Shown: positions 22,816 to 32,225 of the stretch, piece by piece
Layout of the letters: every line of letters begins with the position of its first letter
Position numbering within the stretch: position 1 is the stretch's first letter
Program-made: the position numbers and the translations under genes
Assembly (NCBI RefSeq): GCF_001605725.1
Contig: NZ_CP011530.1
Coordinates: 1,054,001 to 1,118,000 of the forward strand
DNA: 64,000 bases
Origin: Mycobacteroides immunogenum
Lineage (GTDB): Bacteria > Actinomycetota > Actinomycetes > Mycobacteriales > Mycobacteriaceae
Direction: 5' to 3'
Notes under the pieces: generated by a model
The model's input: the letters and a program-made list of their open reading frames with translations, nothing else
What the model was told of the DNA's origin: nothing
Databases searched by the model: none

Positions 22816-25137
22816 TTGTCCAAGCGACATCGAAAGTCATCCAAAAAGGTCGTCATCCAACGCACTGTGACTGCAGCTGGAGCAGTCGCCGCGACCGCCA
22901 GCTTGGCTTTCATCGGCCCTACCGCGCAGGCTGCCGCGGCGGCCCCGGACTACAAGGGCGCGGTCACCGACTATAAGAATGCACTCAATAACTACTTATC
23001 AGGAACTAATGCGCTGGGAACGGCCGCCGGTGGTCTCTGGAATCCGATCGCGCAAGGCTCTGGGGGCCTGCTCCCGACCGTCGGGACGAGCCTGGCCCAT
23101 TCGAATCTGACCAAGCTCGCCGATCTTCCGGGCGTTCTGCGCAATCTCGCGAGCACGCCGCTTCCGACGGCGGTGCCGGGCGTCATACCGGCGATCAAGA
23201 TCCCGGGGCAGGGGTTTGTGGACCTCCCGCTGCCCACGACTATTCCTGGCGCGAGCGTGCTCAATGGGCTCGCCAACGCGCTGGGGGGTGTGTTCAACAA
23301 CCCCATTCTGGGACCGATCGTCAATAAGCTCCCGCCGCTCAGTGACATCGTCGACGGGCTGATCGCGGAGCAGGACAAGCTGACGGCCGGCTACAACTGG
23401 CCACTGTTGCAGGCCAGCGGTCTGACGACCATCACGAACACCTTTGTGCAGACGCCGAGCGGGCTGAACATCAAGATTCCCGCAGCGCTGGACCCGTTGG
23501 GTGTCCTCCCTGACTCGGTGCGCCTCTTGCCCGACGGCACCCTGCCCAATGTCACGGCGTGGGTCCCGATGGGGGCGGGGAACTACACGTTCCCGCTGGG
23601 TATGCAGACGGGTTGGTGGGCCAGCGCGCCCACGCTGGTCGTCGATGGCGGTGCGGTGAATGTCCCGCAGACCGTGCTGTCGATCCCGATGTGGGCCAAC
23701 GGCATTACGGCGCCGCTGGGGATCGGGCAGGCGGGCCAATTCAACGCGCATGTGGTGATACCGACACAGAACGGCCTCTACTCGCCCATCGGCGCGACGC
23801 TCTCCAACTTCTCGATTCCGATGCTTGGCCTCGGTATGACGAATCTGAATCTGACGACCGGAAACTACTTCGGCACCAACGGATTCAATATCAACAATGG
23901 GCAGAACGTCATGGTGCTGCAAACCCCGTTCAGCGGTGCGCTGCCGGTGCCGCTCGTCTATTCACTGGGTGGATTCAATTTCGGGGCCGAGGGCGCGGGG
24001 TTCACTCTGCCGTCTATTTTCGGCGTGGGTCTGATGCCGAGCTTCCAGATCGGCACGGCGCCGGGGGCCAACACGCCGCTCGGTGTCATCCCGCCGAACC
24101 TGATTCCGACGGGCGCCATCGTGCCCACCCAACTGATCACTGTCTCAGGCTTGATCAGCGGCGCGCTCGGGATAGCAGACCCCACTGTCGAACTCGCGAA
24201 GGCGCTCACCCCGTTGTACAAGGGCTTGGTCACACCCGCGCTGACACCGATCTCTGATCTCCTCACGCAGCAGTACGGCAACCTGTTCAACGGGGCAGCA
24301 TCAAACACCTTGCAGGCATCCAAGTTTTACAAGGATGTGATGGCGCAGCTCGGCGGCTTGGTCGGCGCCGCGCCGGCGCCGGCGGCCAAGCAGATCGAGG
24401 CTGCGGCGGCGGTCAAGGAACCGGAGGCTCCGGCGGCGCCCGAGGTCAAACAGCTGCAGGCCCCGAAGCCGGATCTCGCATCGAATCTTGTCGCTGCCAA
24501 GGATAAGGTCGCTGAAAAAGTCCCGGCCGCAAAGGTATCCGTGCCCGCGGTCGGCGCGGCGGAGGCGGGTGCCGCGGTGGCCGCCGCCGACTCCGTGAAG
24601 GAATCGGTGAAGGACTCCGTGAAGGAAGAGTCCAAGACCGAAACGAAGACCGAAACGAAGCTGGAAACGAAGACCGAAACGAAGGCAGAGACCGCCGAGA
24701 AGGAGAAACCTGCCAAGCCGCAGGTGAAGGAGAAGCTGCAGGACAAGATCGACAAGGCCAACCAATCCCTTAAGGATGCGGCCACGGGCACCATCAAGCA
24801 GACCAGGGGAGCCATCACCTCCACCGTCACCAATACCGCCGAGTCCGCGACGTCGACGGAAACCGACAGCGCGAAGTCCTCAGCCGCCGAGGCGCCCAAG
24901 GGCACCAACGCCAAACAGGACAACGATTCCGGTAAACACCACGACGACGGTTCGTCCGCCAACTCGAACAAGGTGAAGGTCAAGGTGAAGACCTCCAGCG
25001 AGTCGGGTGGCAAGCACCGGGCACCTGACGCGTCGGGCGGCGGTTCGAGTGGGTCGAATACCGGTGGCGGCTCAGATGGTTCGGGCTCGCACAGTGGGTC
25101 GGGTGCAGGCGGAGGAAAGCACTCGACCGGCGACTAG
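22816..25137 (+). CDS. Large exported surface-type protein with charged repeat tail
   Basis: A 773-aa protein of unknown function. Basic N-terminus (KRHRKSSKK) and a signal peptide ending near residue 42 (PTAQAAAAA). Residues about 45-530 are a Pro/Gly/Leu/Asn-rich, Cys-free region with repeated NxxPLG-, GGLxN- and PTTIPG-like turns, reminiscent of mycobacterial PE/PPE C-terminal or beta-solenoid surface proteins but without a PE or PPE domain. Residues about 540-680 are Ala/Lys/Glu-rich with short tandem KTET and SVKE units, and the last 90 residues are Ser/Gly/His/Lys-rich and disordered. TTG start with a good AGGAG. It is convergent with, and overlaps by 4 bp, the last gene of the polysaccharide operon, so it may act at the same surface; that is inference. 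Confidence 0.7.
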   Translation: MSKRHRKSSKKVVIQRTVTAAGAVAATASLAFIGPTAQAAAAAPDYKGAVTDYKNALNNYLSGTNALGTAAGGLWNPIAQGSGGLLPTVGTSLAHSNLTKLADLPGVLRNLASTPLPTAVPGVIPAIKIPGQGFVDLPLPTTIPGASVLNGLANALGGVFNNPILGPIVNKLPPLSDIVDGLIAEQDKLTAGYNWPLLQASGLTTITNTFVQTPSGLNIKIPAALDPLGVLPDSVRLLPDGTLPNVTAWVPMGAGNYTFPLGMQTGWWASAPTLVVDGGAVNVPQTVLSIPMWANGITAPLGIGQAGQFNAHVVIPTQNGLYSPIGATLSNFSIPMLGLGMTNLNLTTGNYFGTNGFNINNGQNVMVLQTPFSGALPVPLVYSLGGFNFGAEGAGFTLPSIFGVGLMPSFQIGTAPGANTPLGVIPPNLIPTGAIVPTQLITVSGLISGALGIADPTVELAKALTPLYKGLVTPALTPISDLLTQQYGNLFNGAASNTLQASKFYKDVMAQLGGLVGAAPAPAAKQIEAAAAVKEPEAPAAPEVKQLQAPKPDLASNLVAAKDKVAEKVPAAKVSVPAVGAAEAGAAVAAADSVKESVKDSVKEESKTETKTETKLETKTETKAETAEKEKPAKPQVKEKLQDKIDKANQSLKDAATGTIKQTRGAITSTVTNTAESATSTETDSAKSSAAEAPKGTNAKQDNDSGKHHDDGSSANSNKVKVKVKTSSESGGKHRAPDASGGGSSGSNTGGGSDGSGSHSGSGAGGGKHSTGD

Positions 25138-26279
25138 GTGCGCACGGCCCCCAGCACGGTATCGGCAACGCGGGAACGGAACGCCTCGGGCGAGAACTCG
25201 CACGCGTGTGCCCGGATGGCGCCGGAGTCGTAGTCGGCTGGATTGAAGTCGCGCATCAGTGCGGCCAGCTGCTCCACGACGGCGTCATCCGGGCCGGCCC
25301 GCATGTGCTCGCCGGTCACTCCGGGGTTCACCGTGTCCAGGGCTCCGCCCTGCCCTAGTGCAAGAACTGGTGTCCCACAAGCCATCGCCTCAACGGGGAC
25401 AATCCCGAAGTCCTCCACGCCCGGCATCAACAGGGCGCGGCAGCGTCGGTACATGTCCAGGAGCACCTCGTCGGACGCGGCACCCAGAAAGGTCGTCTCG
25501 GGTCCTGCGATGTCCTCGAGGTGATCGCGGAAGCGGCCCTCGCCCAACACCACCAAACGGCAGTTGGCCCGCTGTGCGGCCCGGATCGCAAGGTCTGCGC
25601 GCTTGTAGGGCACCAGCCTTCCCGCGCACAGATAGAAGTCCTCGCGCGGAATCGACGGGTCGGGGGAGAAGCGGTCAATGCGAACCGGTGGGCTGATCAC
25701 AGTCGACGGCAACCCCCACCAGTCGCGAATTCGTTCGGCCACGGCGTGCGAGTTCGCGATGACGTGCGAGAGGTGCGGTGCCGCCCGCAGTTCTCCGCGG
25801 CGCGCGAGCCTTCCCAACGCGGACAGGGCGATCCGGCCCGCTCGGCTGGCCATCTCGTGATCACGGAAGGTGCGCTCCCAGGCCCAGCGGGCCGGGCTGT
25901 GGACGTATGCGACGGCGGGGGCGTCGGTGGCCATTGCCGCCTGGGTCGCGAACGAGTGATGACTGATCAGCACCGCATCAACATCGTCGCCGATCGGCAG
26001 TCTCCGCAGGGCGTTAGGCACCAGCGGCAGCAGCGGTGCGTGCGACTTGCGTCCGGTGAGGGTGTACGCCTTGTCCAGCCAGGTCCCGGAGATGGGCTCG
26101 TGCAGTCCGTCTTCGGTCCGCCCCGCAGCCTGCAATACCTGCTGGCGGCAACGTGGCTCGGTGATGGGCGCGTACACCTTGGCCTGCGGCCAGGTCTTCA
26201 TGAATTCGGCGACCACCAGTTCCGAGCCGCCGAACTCGGTGAAGCGCTCGTGGACAATGGCTACCCGTGAGTCGTTCAA
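25134..26279 (-). CDS. GT4 glycosyltransferase
   Basis: A 381-aa GT-B glycosyltransferase, last gene of the polysaccharide operon. The acceptor domain begins VAIVHERFTEFGGSE, a pattern with the nucleotide-sugar GG loop; the donor domain has the CAGRLVPYKRADLAI block and the EX7E motif EDFGIVPVEAMACGTPV. It would add a hexose, perhaps mannose, to a lipid-linked or growing glycan in the cytoplasm. The TTG start at 26279 is supported by AGGAG seven bases upstream, which directly follows the stop of the DUF218 gene. Confidence 0.85.
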   Translation of the reverse strand: MNDSRVAIVHERFTEFGGSELVVAEFMKTWPQAKVYAPITEPRCRQQVLQAAGRTEDGLHEPISGTWLDKAYTLTGRKSHAPLLPLVPNALRRLPIGDDVDAVLISHHSFATQAAMATDAPAVAYVHSPARWAWERTFRDHEMASRAGRIALSALGRLARRGELRAAPHLSHVIANSHAVAERIRDWWGLPSTVISPPVRIDRFSPDPSIPREDFYLCAGRLVPYKRADLAIRAAQRANCRLVVLGEGRFRDHLEDIAGPETTFLGAASDEVLLDMYRRCRALLMPGVEDFGIVPVEAMACGTPVLALGQGGALDTVNPGVTGEHMRAGPDDAVVEQLAALMRDFNPADYDSGAIRAHACEFSPEAFRSRVADTVLGAVRT

Positions 26280-26289
26280 TGTGCGCTCC

Positions 26290-26901
26290 TCAGCATCCGA
26301 GGGTCAGGAAGGCCTTCACATAGCTGCCCGATTGGCGGATGAACATCCACGACCAGAAGGCAACTCCCGAAGGTGCGGGGCTGGCGACCATGGTGAGTTC
26401 GCCGTCGAAGCATTTTCCGACGATGTACCGTGCCCGCGAAACATGCGGTGTGAAGGTGATGACGATGATGTGATGCCAGCCCAATTCCTGTGCCTTGGTG
26501 CGTATCTCCTGCGCCTCACCCTCTGTGGTCCACGGGTCGGGGATGAAGCAGCTCACCGTGAATGTGAAATGCCCCTTGCAGTACTTGTCCATATTGCGGT
26601 CGTCGGCGCCCGTCGACTGCGAGATGAGCAGGTACGGCGCATAGCCGCGTTTGGCCAGATCCAGCCCCACATCGAAACGTTCGTAGGGGGTGCCGCCCAA
26701 GACGACGATGGCGTCGGCGGGCCGCAGTGGATCGGTCTGCGGATTCATGTAAACCCGCCACCCCATGGTCACAAAGCCCGCCAGCAACACCGTGATGGTG
26801 ATGCAGGCCAAAAGAACTCGCCGGCGCCGGCGCGGCTTGGCGGAGTGCTCGATCGGCGGGGTATCGGAGACCGGAGTCTCCTTGGCATCACTGAAGTTCA
26901 T
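26290..26901 (-). CDS. DUF218 (YdcF/SanA-like) membrane protein
   Basis: A 203-aa protein with one N-terminal TM (residues about 30-50, LLACITITVLLAGFVTMG) and a DUF218 domain: ADAIVVLGGTPYERFDVGLDLAKRG, then TTEGEAQEIRTKAQELGW. DUF218 proteins are envelope-linked and ElyC of E. coli affects peptidoglycan/lipid-carrier use; a role in recycling or trimming the glycan carrier would suit this operon, but that is inference. Cys residues in DKYCKGHF, VSCF and GKCF are unusual for the family. The start overlaps the CgeB-like stop by 14 bp. Confidence 0.8.
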   Translation of the reverse strand: MNFSDAKETPVSDTPPIEHSAKPRRRRRVLLACITITVLLAGFVTMGWRVYMNPQTDPLRPADAIVVLGGTPYERFDVGLDLAKRGYAPYLLISQSTGADDRNMDKYCKGHFTFTVSCFIPDPWTTEGEAQEIRTKAQELGWHHIIVITFTPHVSRARYIVGKCFDGELTMVASPAPSGVAFWSWMFIRQSGSYVKAFLTLGC

Positions 26902-27892
26902 CGAGGATCTCCCTGGCGCGGTCGACGTATCGGTGCGGATCCCGCGTCACGCGGACGTACCCCGCCTCGGCGATCTTGGCGGCCTGTGCCGGATGGCAGG
27001 CGCACCAGTGCAGAATCTCGCGAAGCTCGGCCTCATCCGAGAACAGCAGGCATTCGGTGCCCTCGTCGAGCAGTTCGCTGTGCTCATCGGTCCGTTCGCC
27101 GACGAATAGGCCTCCGCACGCGGGTATCTCGAAGGTGCGGCAGGTATGCGTGTCGCGGTTGTCGGAGTTGAGCAGGACCAGATTCGCGGTCACCGAGGCG
27201 ACGGCCGTCGCGAAATGGTCGCCGTACACCGCACCCCCGATAGTGGCGCCGGTGGTCCGCAGTGCGGGTACGCGCCGCCAGCCCGGACCACGGACAAGCA
27301 GATTCTGCCCGTGCTCGGTGCCGAGGCGGGTGATCAAGGCCGACCGATCGGGGCGCCGGGCTCCGATGAACCCCACCAGATACTGCCGCGCAACTCGTTT
27401 GGCGCACGGACGATGCCACGCCGGGTCGTAGGCGCTATGGACGAACTTCACCCGGCGTGCACCGCGCGCCAGCAACTCGGGCACGTTGTGACGTTTGGTG
27501 GTGACCACCAGATCCCATCCGCTCTCGTGAGCCAGATAATCCGTTGTGGTGTTGTACGGATTGCCGACATCATCCGGGCTGTAGTGCACGCGGATGGCGG
27601 CCGGGACCTGTAGCAGGCGGGCCTGGTCCAGATGAATCGATTTGAATCCAAAGAACATGTCGGGGACGAAGTCTCGCGCGACCTGCTCAATTCGCCGGTG
27701 TGCCGCCTCCTGCAGCCATGGCGCCCGTCGGCGCATACCCTTTGAATACAGCCAGGCCGGCGACAGTCTGGTGGGCAGGGTGACCGTGGTGGTGTCGACC
27801 ACCACGACCTCATGGCCTGCCTGCCGGAACCCGTCGGCCATCGACCGCGCGTTACTGCCGACCCAGTCGTCGCCTACGAAAAGTATCTTCAT
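26888..27892 (-). CDS. CgeB-like glycosyltransferase
   Basis: A 334-aa GT-B protein similar to spore maturation protein CgeB/DUF3880-type transferases: N-terminal ILFVGDDWVGSNARSMADGFRQAGHEV, central HYSPDDVGNPYN, and a C-terminal Glycos_transf_1-like part (RTFEIPACGGLFVGERTDE, LLFSDEAELREIL). The open frame continues 45 codons upstream over the flippase gene in another frame; ATG 27892 overlaps the flippase stop by 4 bp and is the likely start. Role: one sugar transfer in assembly of the cluster's glycan. Confidence 0.8.
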   Translation of the reverse strand: MKILFVGDDWVGSNARSMADGFRQAGHEVVVVDTTTVTLPTRLSPAWLYSKGMRRRAPWLQEAAHRRIEQVARDFVPDMFFGFKSIHLDQARLLQVPAAIRVHYSPDDVGNPYNTTTDYLAHESGWDLVVTTKRHNVPELLARGARRVKFVHSAYDPAWHRPCAKRVARQYLVGFIGARRPDRSALITRLGTEHGQNLLVRGPGWRRVPALRTTGATIGGAVYGDHFATAVASVTANLVLLNSDNRDTHTCRTFEIPACGGLFVGERTDEHSELLDEGTECLLFSDEAELREILHWCACHPAQAAKIAEAGYVRVTRDPHRYVDRAREILDELQ

Positions 27893-29187
27893 CGCGGGGC
27901 CCCTTCCGGTGCGGCCTCGGTTCCGGTGGGCAGGCCCTGCTCGCGGCCGGACAGATGGCGCACACGCGCCAAATACCACAGCGCCACACAGAATTCGGCG
28001 CCAAGTACGCCACCTATCAACGCCCACACCGAATGGGTCAACGAGGCGGCGATGAGCCCGGCAACCGAGGCGGTGGTACCCACCAACGACGCGATGAGAA
28101 CGCCGTGCGTGTCTTGGCGTACGGGTAGCAGCGCGGTACTGATGTACGAACTGATCGTGCTCGCCGGAAGGATGAGAAGCTCGGCGCGTAAGAGACCGAC
28201 GGCGCCCAGGAACTCGCTACCGAAGATGATGTGAACAATCGGTGTGGCCAGCAGCCAGAGCAGCGTGGCGGCAACCACGGCCACCGCCACCGCGCCGCGC
28301 AGACCCTGAAAACCGCTGCGCCAGAAGTGTTCATGCCCACTGTGCTTGGCCATGCGCGGCAGCAGCACCAATCCGATCATGTCCAATAGCGACTGCATCG
28401 CTCTGACCAGGCGATCGCTCGCAGAAAAGAGACCCAGCGAGACCGCGTCCAGCATGGCCGAGTAAATGGCAGGTGCCCCTTGGCCATAACCGGTGGTCAA
28501 AAGCCGGGAGGTCACAATCGGCCAGCTGCTGCGGAGAATCTGGCCTGGCGCGTATGGACGGCGCAGGGCACCGAACGTTCGTAGGCTGTCCCACCAGGTT
28601 CCCGCCACCGTCAAGATTGAGGAGCCCAGCAGACACAAGATGGCGGTGGCAGCGTGTGGCGAGTGTGGAAGCAGCACGATGAGCAGCACCAGATAGGTGA
28701 TGCGCCCCGAACCTTGGTAGAGGGCTGATGCGACGAATCGTCCTTGTCCGATAAGGAGCCAGTCATCGGACGTGGCCCACAGCCCACCGGCGAAGAGCCC
28801 CAACAGAATCATGTGTACATACGGCGGCACCCCGACGATCCAGCCGGCACCGAATGCGGCACCCAGCACCCCGAGAGTCATCAGCCGCAAGGCGAGATAG
28901 TCGGTGCGCACCTGTTGAAGCTCGGCAGGTGTGTTGCGTAGCTCGGGCACGCGCGCGGCGAGAAAAGGGGTCATACCCAGATCGACGACGATCGAGCCGA
29001 AGAAGTACGCGGCCATACCGACCGCCAACAATCCCATGCCCGCCGGTCCCAGCACCCGCGCGAGCAGGGGGACCGTCGCGAAGGTAACCAGGTACTGTCC
29101 GTACTTTCCGAAGACGACCGCCCCGAAGTCTCTGGCCAGTCGCAATGCCCGGGGGAGCGTCGTACTACTTCGAGGTTCGTTAGACAC
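27889..29187 (-). CDS. Wzx-like polysaccharide flippase
   Basis: A 432-aa integral membrane protein of the MOP/polysaccharide-biosynthesis family, with about 12 TM segments and the N-terminal block GAVVFGKYGQYLVTFATVPLLARVLGP usual for Wzx-type lipid-linked oligosaccharide flippases. It would flip the undecaprenyl- or decaprenyl-linked repeat unit from cytoplasm to periplasm. It lies in the middle of the overlapping glycosyltransferase operon (8-bp overlap upstream, 4-bp downstream). No obvious Wzy polymerase is found in the window, which leaves chain assembly unexplained. Confidence 0.87.
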   Translation of the reverse strand: MSNEPRSSTTLPRALRLARDFGAVVFGKYGQYLVTFATVPLLARVLGPAGMGLLAVGMAAYFFGSIVVDLGMTPFLAARVPELRNTPAELQQVRTDYLALRLMTLGVLGAAFGAGWIVGVPPYVHMILLGLFAGGLWATSDDWLLIGQGRFVASALYQGSGRITYLVLLIVLLPHSPHAATAILCLLGSSILTVAGTWWDSLRTFGALRRPYAPGQILRSSWPIVTSRLLTTGYGQGAPAIYSAMLDAVSLGLFSASDRLVRAMQSLLDMIGLVLLPRMAKHSGHEHFWRSGFQGLRGAVAVAVVAATLLWLLATPIVHIIFGSEFLGAVGLLRAELLILPASTISSYISTALLPVRQDTHGVLIASLVGTTASVAGLIAASLTHSVWALIGGVLGAEFCVALWYLARVRHLSGREQGLPTGTEAAPEGAPR

Positions 29188-30364
29188 TGCGCCCCGCCAT
29201 CGGCGTGGCCGGGCGCTGGGCCAGCACCTCGGAGAGGAACGTCCTCACGGTTTGTGCCGAGTCGGCGATGTCGAAGCGCCGAGCGCGGGCTTGTCCCGCG
29301 TGTGCCAACCGGGTTCGAAGGTCGCGGTCCTCGATGAGCAGATCGAGGGCGGTGGTGAGTTGATCGGTGTTCCCGGCATCGACCAGCAGTCCGTGCACAC
29401 CTGACTCGATGGTTTCCGCGGGCCCGCCCGGCCGGGTGGCAATGACGGCGCAGCCCGCGCGCAGGCCCTCGACGACAACCTGCCCGAAGGGTTCGGCGAT
29501 GACAGAGCAGTGCACCAGGATGTCGGAGATGGCCAGGATGTTCGTGGGGTCATCGAGATGCCCGGTGAAGGTCACCGGCAGCTGCAGTTCGCTTGCCAGG
29601 TCTTCCAGTTCGGTGCGAAAGGTCTCCTCGCCGAAGAACGTGCCACCGACCAGATACACCCGCTGGGGCCGGACCTTGGTATTGGCCAGGGCGCGCAGGA
29701 ACACGTCCTGGCCCTTCCACTGCGTCAGTCTGCCGACGACGGCGATGACTGTTTCGGCGGCGGGTCGCTGCGGCGCATGTTCGGTGTGGGGGCTCTGCTG
29801 AAAATCCAGACCCGGGTAGGCGACCACACCCGGAAGGCGTCCCGGTCGAAGCGAGCTCTCGGTGGAGCGGCTGTTGGCGATGTACCCGTCGGCAACGATC
29901 TTGCCGAGTAGACGAATGAGGAATGCCAATGTGGCGCCGAAGTATTCGGCCGATATCCGATCATGCACATGCCAGATCAAGGGAATTCGCGCGCGTCTTG
30001 CCGCGACCGCCGACATGATGAGGGCCTTGGTACTGCCCGCGACGAGTACGTCGGCGCCGCGCTCGCGGACGGTGGCACCCAGTAGCCACCCGACGCGCAG
30101 CAACGAGATAGCCCCCGTCACGCGGCGCAACCATCCGGAGTCCCGGATGGTCACACTTCTACTGTCGAAGGTGTTGGCCAACACCGACGTTGGTATGCCC
30201 TGGGCCTTCATCGCGCCGACCATCGGCCCGTCCTCGGTGTACACGATCGACGGTTCGAGGGTGAGGCCTGTGGGTGAGGTGCGTAGTGCCGACAGCAATC
30301 GCAGTGTCGCCAGCTCGGCGCCTGAAGGTGCCGCGGTGTGCGCGACGAACATCGCCCGGATCAT
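29180..30364 (-). CDS. GT4 glycosyltransferase
   Basis: A 394-aa GT-B enzyme. The N-terminal domain has AMFVAHTAAPSGAEL, the donor half has VVGRLTQWKGQDVFLRAL, and the EX7E motif is EPFGQVVVEGLRAGCAVIATRPGG in two parts (EPFGQVVVE; then ATRPGGPAE). The true start is ATG 30364, overlapping the preceding gene's stop by 4 bp; the longer frame is read-through of the neighbour in another frame. Second gene of the operon; donor and acceptor sugars unknown. Confidence 0.87.
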   Translation of the reverse strand: MIRAMFVAHTAAPSGAELATLRLLSALRTSPTGLTLEPSIVYTEDGPMVGAMKAQGIPTSVLANTFDSRSVTIRDSGWLRRVTGAISLLRVGWLLGATVRERGADVLVAGSTKALIMSAVAARRARIPLIWHVHDRISAEYFGATLAFLIRLLGKIVADGYIANSRSTESSLRPGRLPGVVAYPGLDFQQSPHTEHAPQRPAAETVIAVVGRLTQWKGQDVFLRALANTKVRPQRVYLVGGTFFGEETFRTELEDLASELQLPVTFTGHLDDPTNILAISDILVHCSVIAEPFGQVVVEGLRAGCAVIATRPGGPAETIESGVHGLLVDAGNTDQLTTALDLLIEDRDLRTRLAHAGQARARRFDIADSAQTVRTFLSEVLAQRPATPMAGRSV

Positions 30365-31452
30365 GCGCTCAGCTCCGAATACACGGCATGGTGGCGTTGG
30401 GCGGCGGCGGTCCAGGAGAAAGACTCGGCATGCTGGCGGCATTGCCGCGGATCGGGCAGTGCGCCATCGAGTGCCGAGATGAGGCGTGCGGCAAGCGCTT
30501 CGGCGTTGTCGGCGGGCACGATCAACGAGGGATCCAGGCCGCGCACCGCGTCGGGCAGGCCTCCGCAGTCGGTGACGACGGCGGGCCTGCCGGTGGCCAG
30601 GGATTCCAGTGCGATCAGTCCGAAGCCCTCAAGCGCAACCGATGGCACCACGGTGAAATCGGCGAGCGTGTACAGCTGGGTAAGGGTCAGGTCGTCCACG
30701 CGCCCGGTGAATTGGATGCTGTCGTCCAGTCCGGCCGCAGCCACCTGCGCCCTCAGATCTTGCTCGGCGGTACCCGTGCCCACGATCATCAGGCATGCGT
30801 CCGGGTGTGCGGACACCACCGACGGCCACGATTCGATGAGACGGTGAATACCCATGCGGTGCTCGAGCCTGCGCACGCACAGCACCGTTCGGCGTCCTGT
30901 CGGCGCGTCCAACCGCGGTAGTACACCGAATCGGTCCAGGTCGACACCGGGCGGGATGACCTCGATGCGGTCCGCGGGTATCCGGTAGTCCTCGACGAGC
31001 ACATCCCGGAACCGATCCGAGAGCACGATGACTCGCTCGGCGCCGGCGTACCGGAGGCGTTCGACAAGGTACTTGGCACGTGCCCGCAGGGGTCCGGCGC
31101 CCGCGAATCTGCTTTCGGCCGCCCAGGGGCCGTGAAAGTGCACAACCAACCGGCTCCGGGTACGCCACCCGGTCGCCGACGGGCCATAGAGACAGAAGTG
31201 GCGGTCGAGGATTCCGGGTTGTTGTAAGTCTGAGCGGTCGTTGAACGCGGTGAGCACCCTCGATCGAGTCGATCCACCGGTGGCTCCCCAGGACGATCCG
31301 CCATCGGACGGGTTTCCGAACGCGGCGGCGGACAGGTCGATGTCGTCGCGGCGGCGCAGTGCGGTGAACAGGTCGGTGAAGTATCTGTTGAGCCCGCCGG
31401 GCAGCGAGGAGAACCACTCCGAGCCGGTCATGTGCACTCTGATGGGTGCCAT
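30361..31452 (-). CDS. GT4 glycosyltransferase, first gene of the operon
   Basis: A 363-aa GT-B glycosyltransferase: PGGLNRYFTDL near the N-terminus (nucleotide-sugar GG loop), HFHGPWAAES in the acceptor domain, CVRRLEHRMGIHRLI and the EX7E motif EGFGLIALE in the donor domain. It opens a six-gene minus-strand unit in which consecutive genes overlap or nearly touch. Upstream lies a 773-bp AT-rich region shared with the divergent initiating sugar transferase. Confidence 0.88.
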   Translation of the reverse strand: MAPIRVHMTGSEWFSSLPGGLNRYFTDLFTALRRRDDIDLSAAAFGNPSDGGSSWGATGGSTRSRVLTAFNDRSDLQQPGILDRHFCLYGPSATGWRTRSRLVVHFHGPWAAESRFAGAGPLRARAKYLVERLRYAGAERVIVLSDRFRDVLVEDYRIPADRIEVIPPGVDLDRFGVLPRLDAPTGRRTVLCVRRLEHRMGIHRLIESWPSVVSAHPDACLMIVGTGTAEQDLRAQVAAAGLDDSIQFTGRVDDLTLTQLYTLADFTVVPSVALEGFGLIALESLATGRPAVVTDCGGLPDAVRGLDPSLIVPADNAEALAARLISALDGALPDPRQCRQHAESFSWTAAAQRHHAVYSELSA

Positions 31453-31935
31453 ATCAGGCCTCCGCCCGTTCGCTGAGGTCTTTTGCTGATAGCCGCATAT
31501 GATGCACCGTCCCGACGTCGAGTCTCGACCTCCGCCGCGACGCTGCTCGCCGTGCGATGGCTGCCGCTCCGGGGGCGTGGCCCCGCGTCCTGTGTTTGTT
31601 CATTATTCAACTCACCCCGCCCGATGATGTGGCCGCGGGCTGGCTGATGGCCGGTGTGTTCTCATGAGTGCCAACGCGGGCCGCATGCCATGTTACGAGT
31701 AGCGCAATACTACTCACAGACGAAATCCGGTGCGCGATTGTATTTGACGCACGCTGATTCATGTCGCCCGCAAGCCGACCCATACTCAGACTGCAACACC
31801 TGCCGATCATCCGCAACCCGGGGCGACACGGTGTCGTTGAATAAACAAACTAATTTCCACGCATATGGCTTTTGCTCGCAACGATGGCCACGGGTGCCGC
31901 GAGACGACGCTACCGCCGGTAGATTCGGGGGTGTT

Positions 31936-31947
31936 ATGGTTAACCAT
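31936..31947. promoter_or_regulatory. 12-bp palindrome ATGGTTAACCAT
   Basis: Perfect palindrome in the AT-rich intergenic region. Candidate binding site of an unknown dimeric regulator. Confidence 0.35.
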
Positions 31948-32100
31948 CATAGCATCTGAACTGCTATTGTTACGTAATTGTTATTTGCCAGTGAGCGTTA
32001 CGTGATTGGTGGGGTTATTAGCAAAGGGTGCCAGGGTTGGATGTTTGTTAGATGATTCTTATTTACCTCCAATGAAACTTTCACCGTACTTTCGATTGAA

Positions 32101-32116
32101 CGTGATCCCCATCACG
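32101..32116. promoter_or_regulatory. CRP/FNR-type site before the sugar transferase
   Basis: CGTGATCCCCATCACG fits GTGA-N6-TCAC, the core of the mycobacterial CRP (Rv3676-type) consensus, with 6-bp perfect arms. It lies 110 bp before the ATG at 32226, a position suited to activation. Confidence 0.5.
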
Positions 32117-32225
32117 TGGCACGATGCGAATCGCTATGGAAATGTAAGCCCGTAAATAGGTCGGGTTCTATTGCCGAAATCGTCCATACGAATCACCGAT
32201 ATGAACGAACAGGTGAAGTGCACTT

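Larger units (their letters stand above)
31453..32225. promoter_or_regulatory. 773-bp AT-rich divergent control region of the polysaccharide locus
   Basis: No gene is apparent. The stretch from about 31620 to 32225 is far AT-richer than its neighbours (runs such as TTGTTACGTAATTGTTATTT), the composition bound by the mycobacterial silencer Lsr2. It contains the palindrome ATGGTTAACCAT (31936-31947) and a CRP-like dyad (32101-32116). It separates the glycosyltransferase operon from the initiating transferase and probably carries both promoters with long 5' leaders. Confidence 0.65.

Noticed and set aside
24301..25013. 154-aa and 228-aa minus-strand frames under the exported protein
   Set aside because: Low-complexity Leu/Gly or Ser/Val composition, caused by the Lys/Glu/Ala repeats on the sense strand.
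28038..28636. Antisense or alternate-frame ORFs across the flippase gene
   Set aside because: Arg/Ser-rich shadows of the membrane-protein coding frame.
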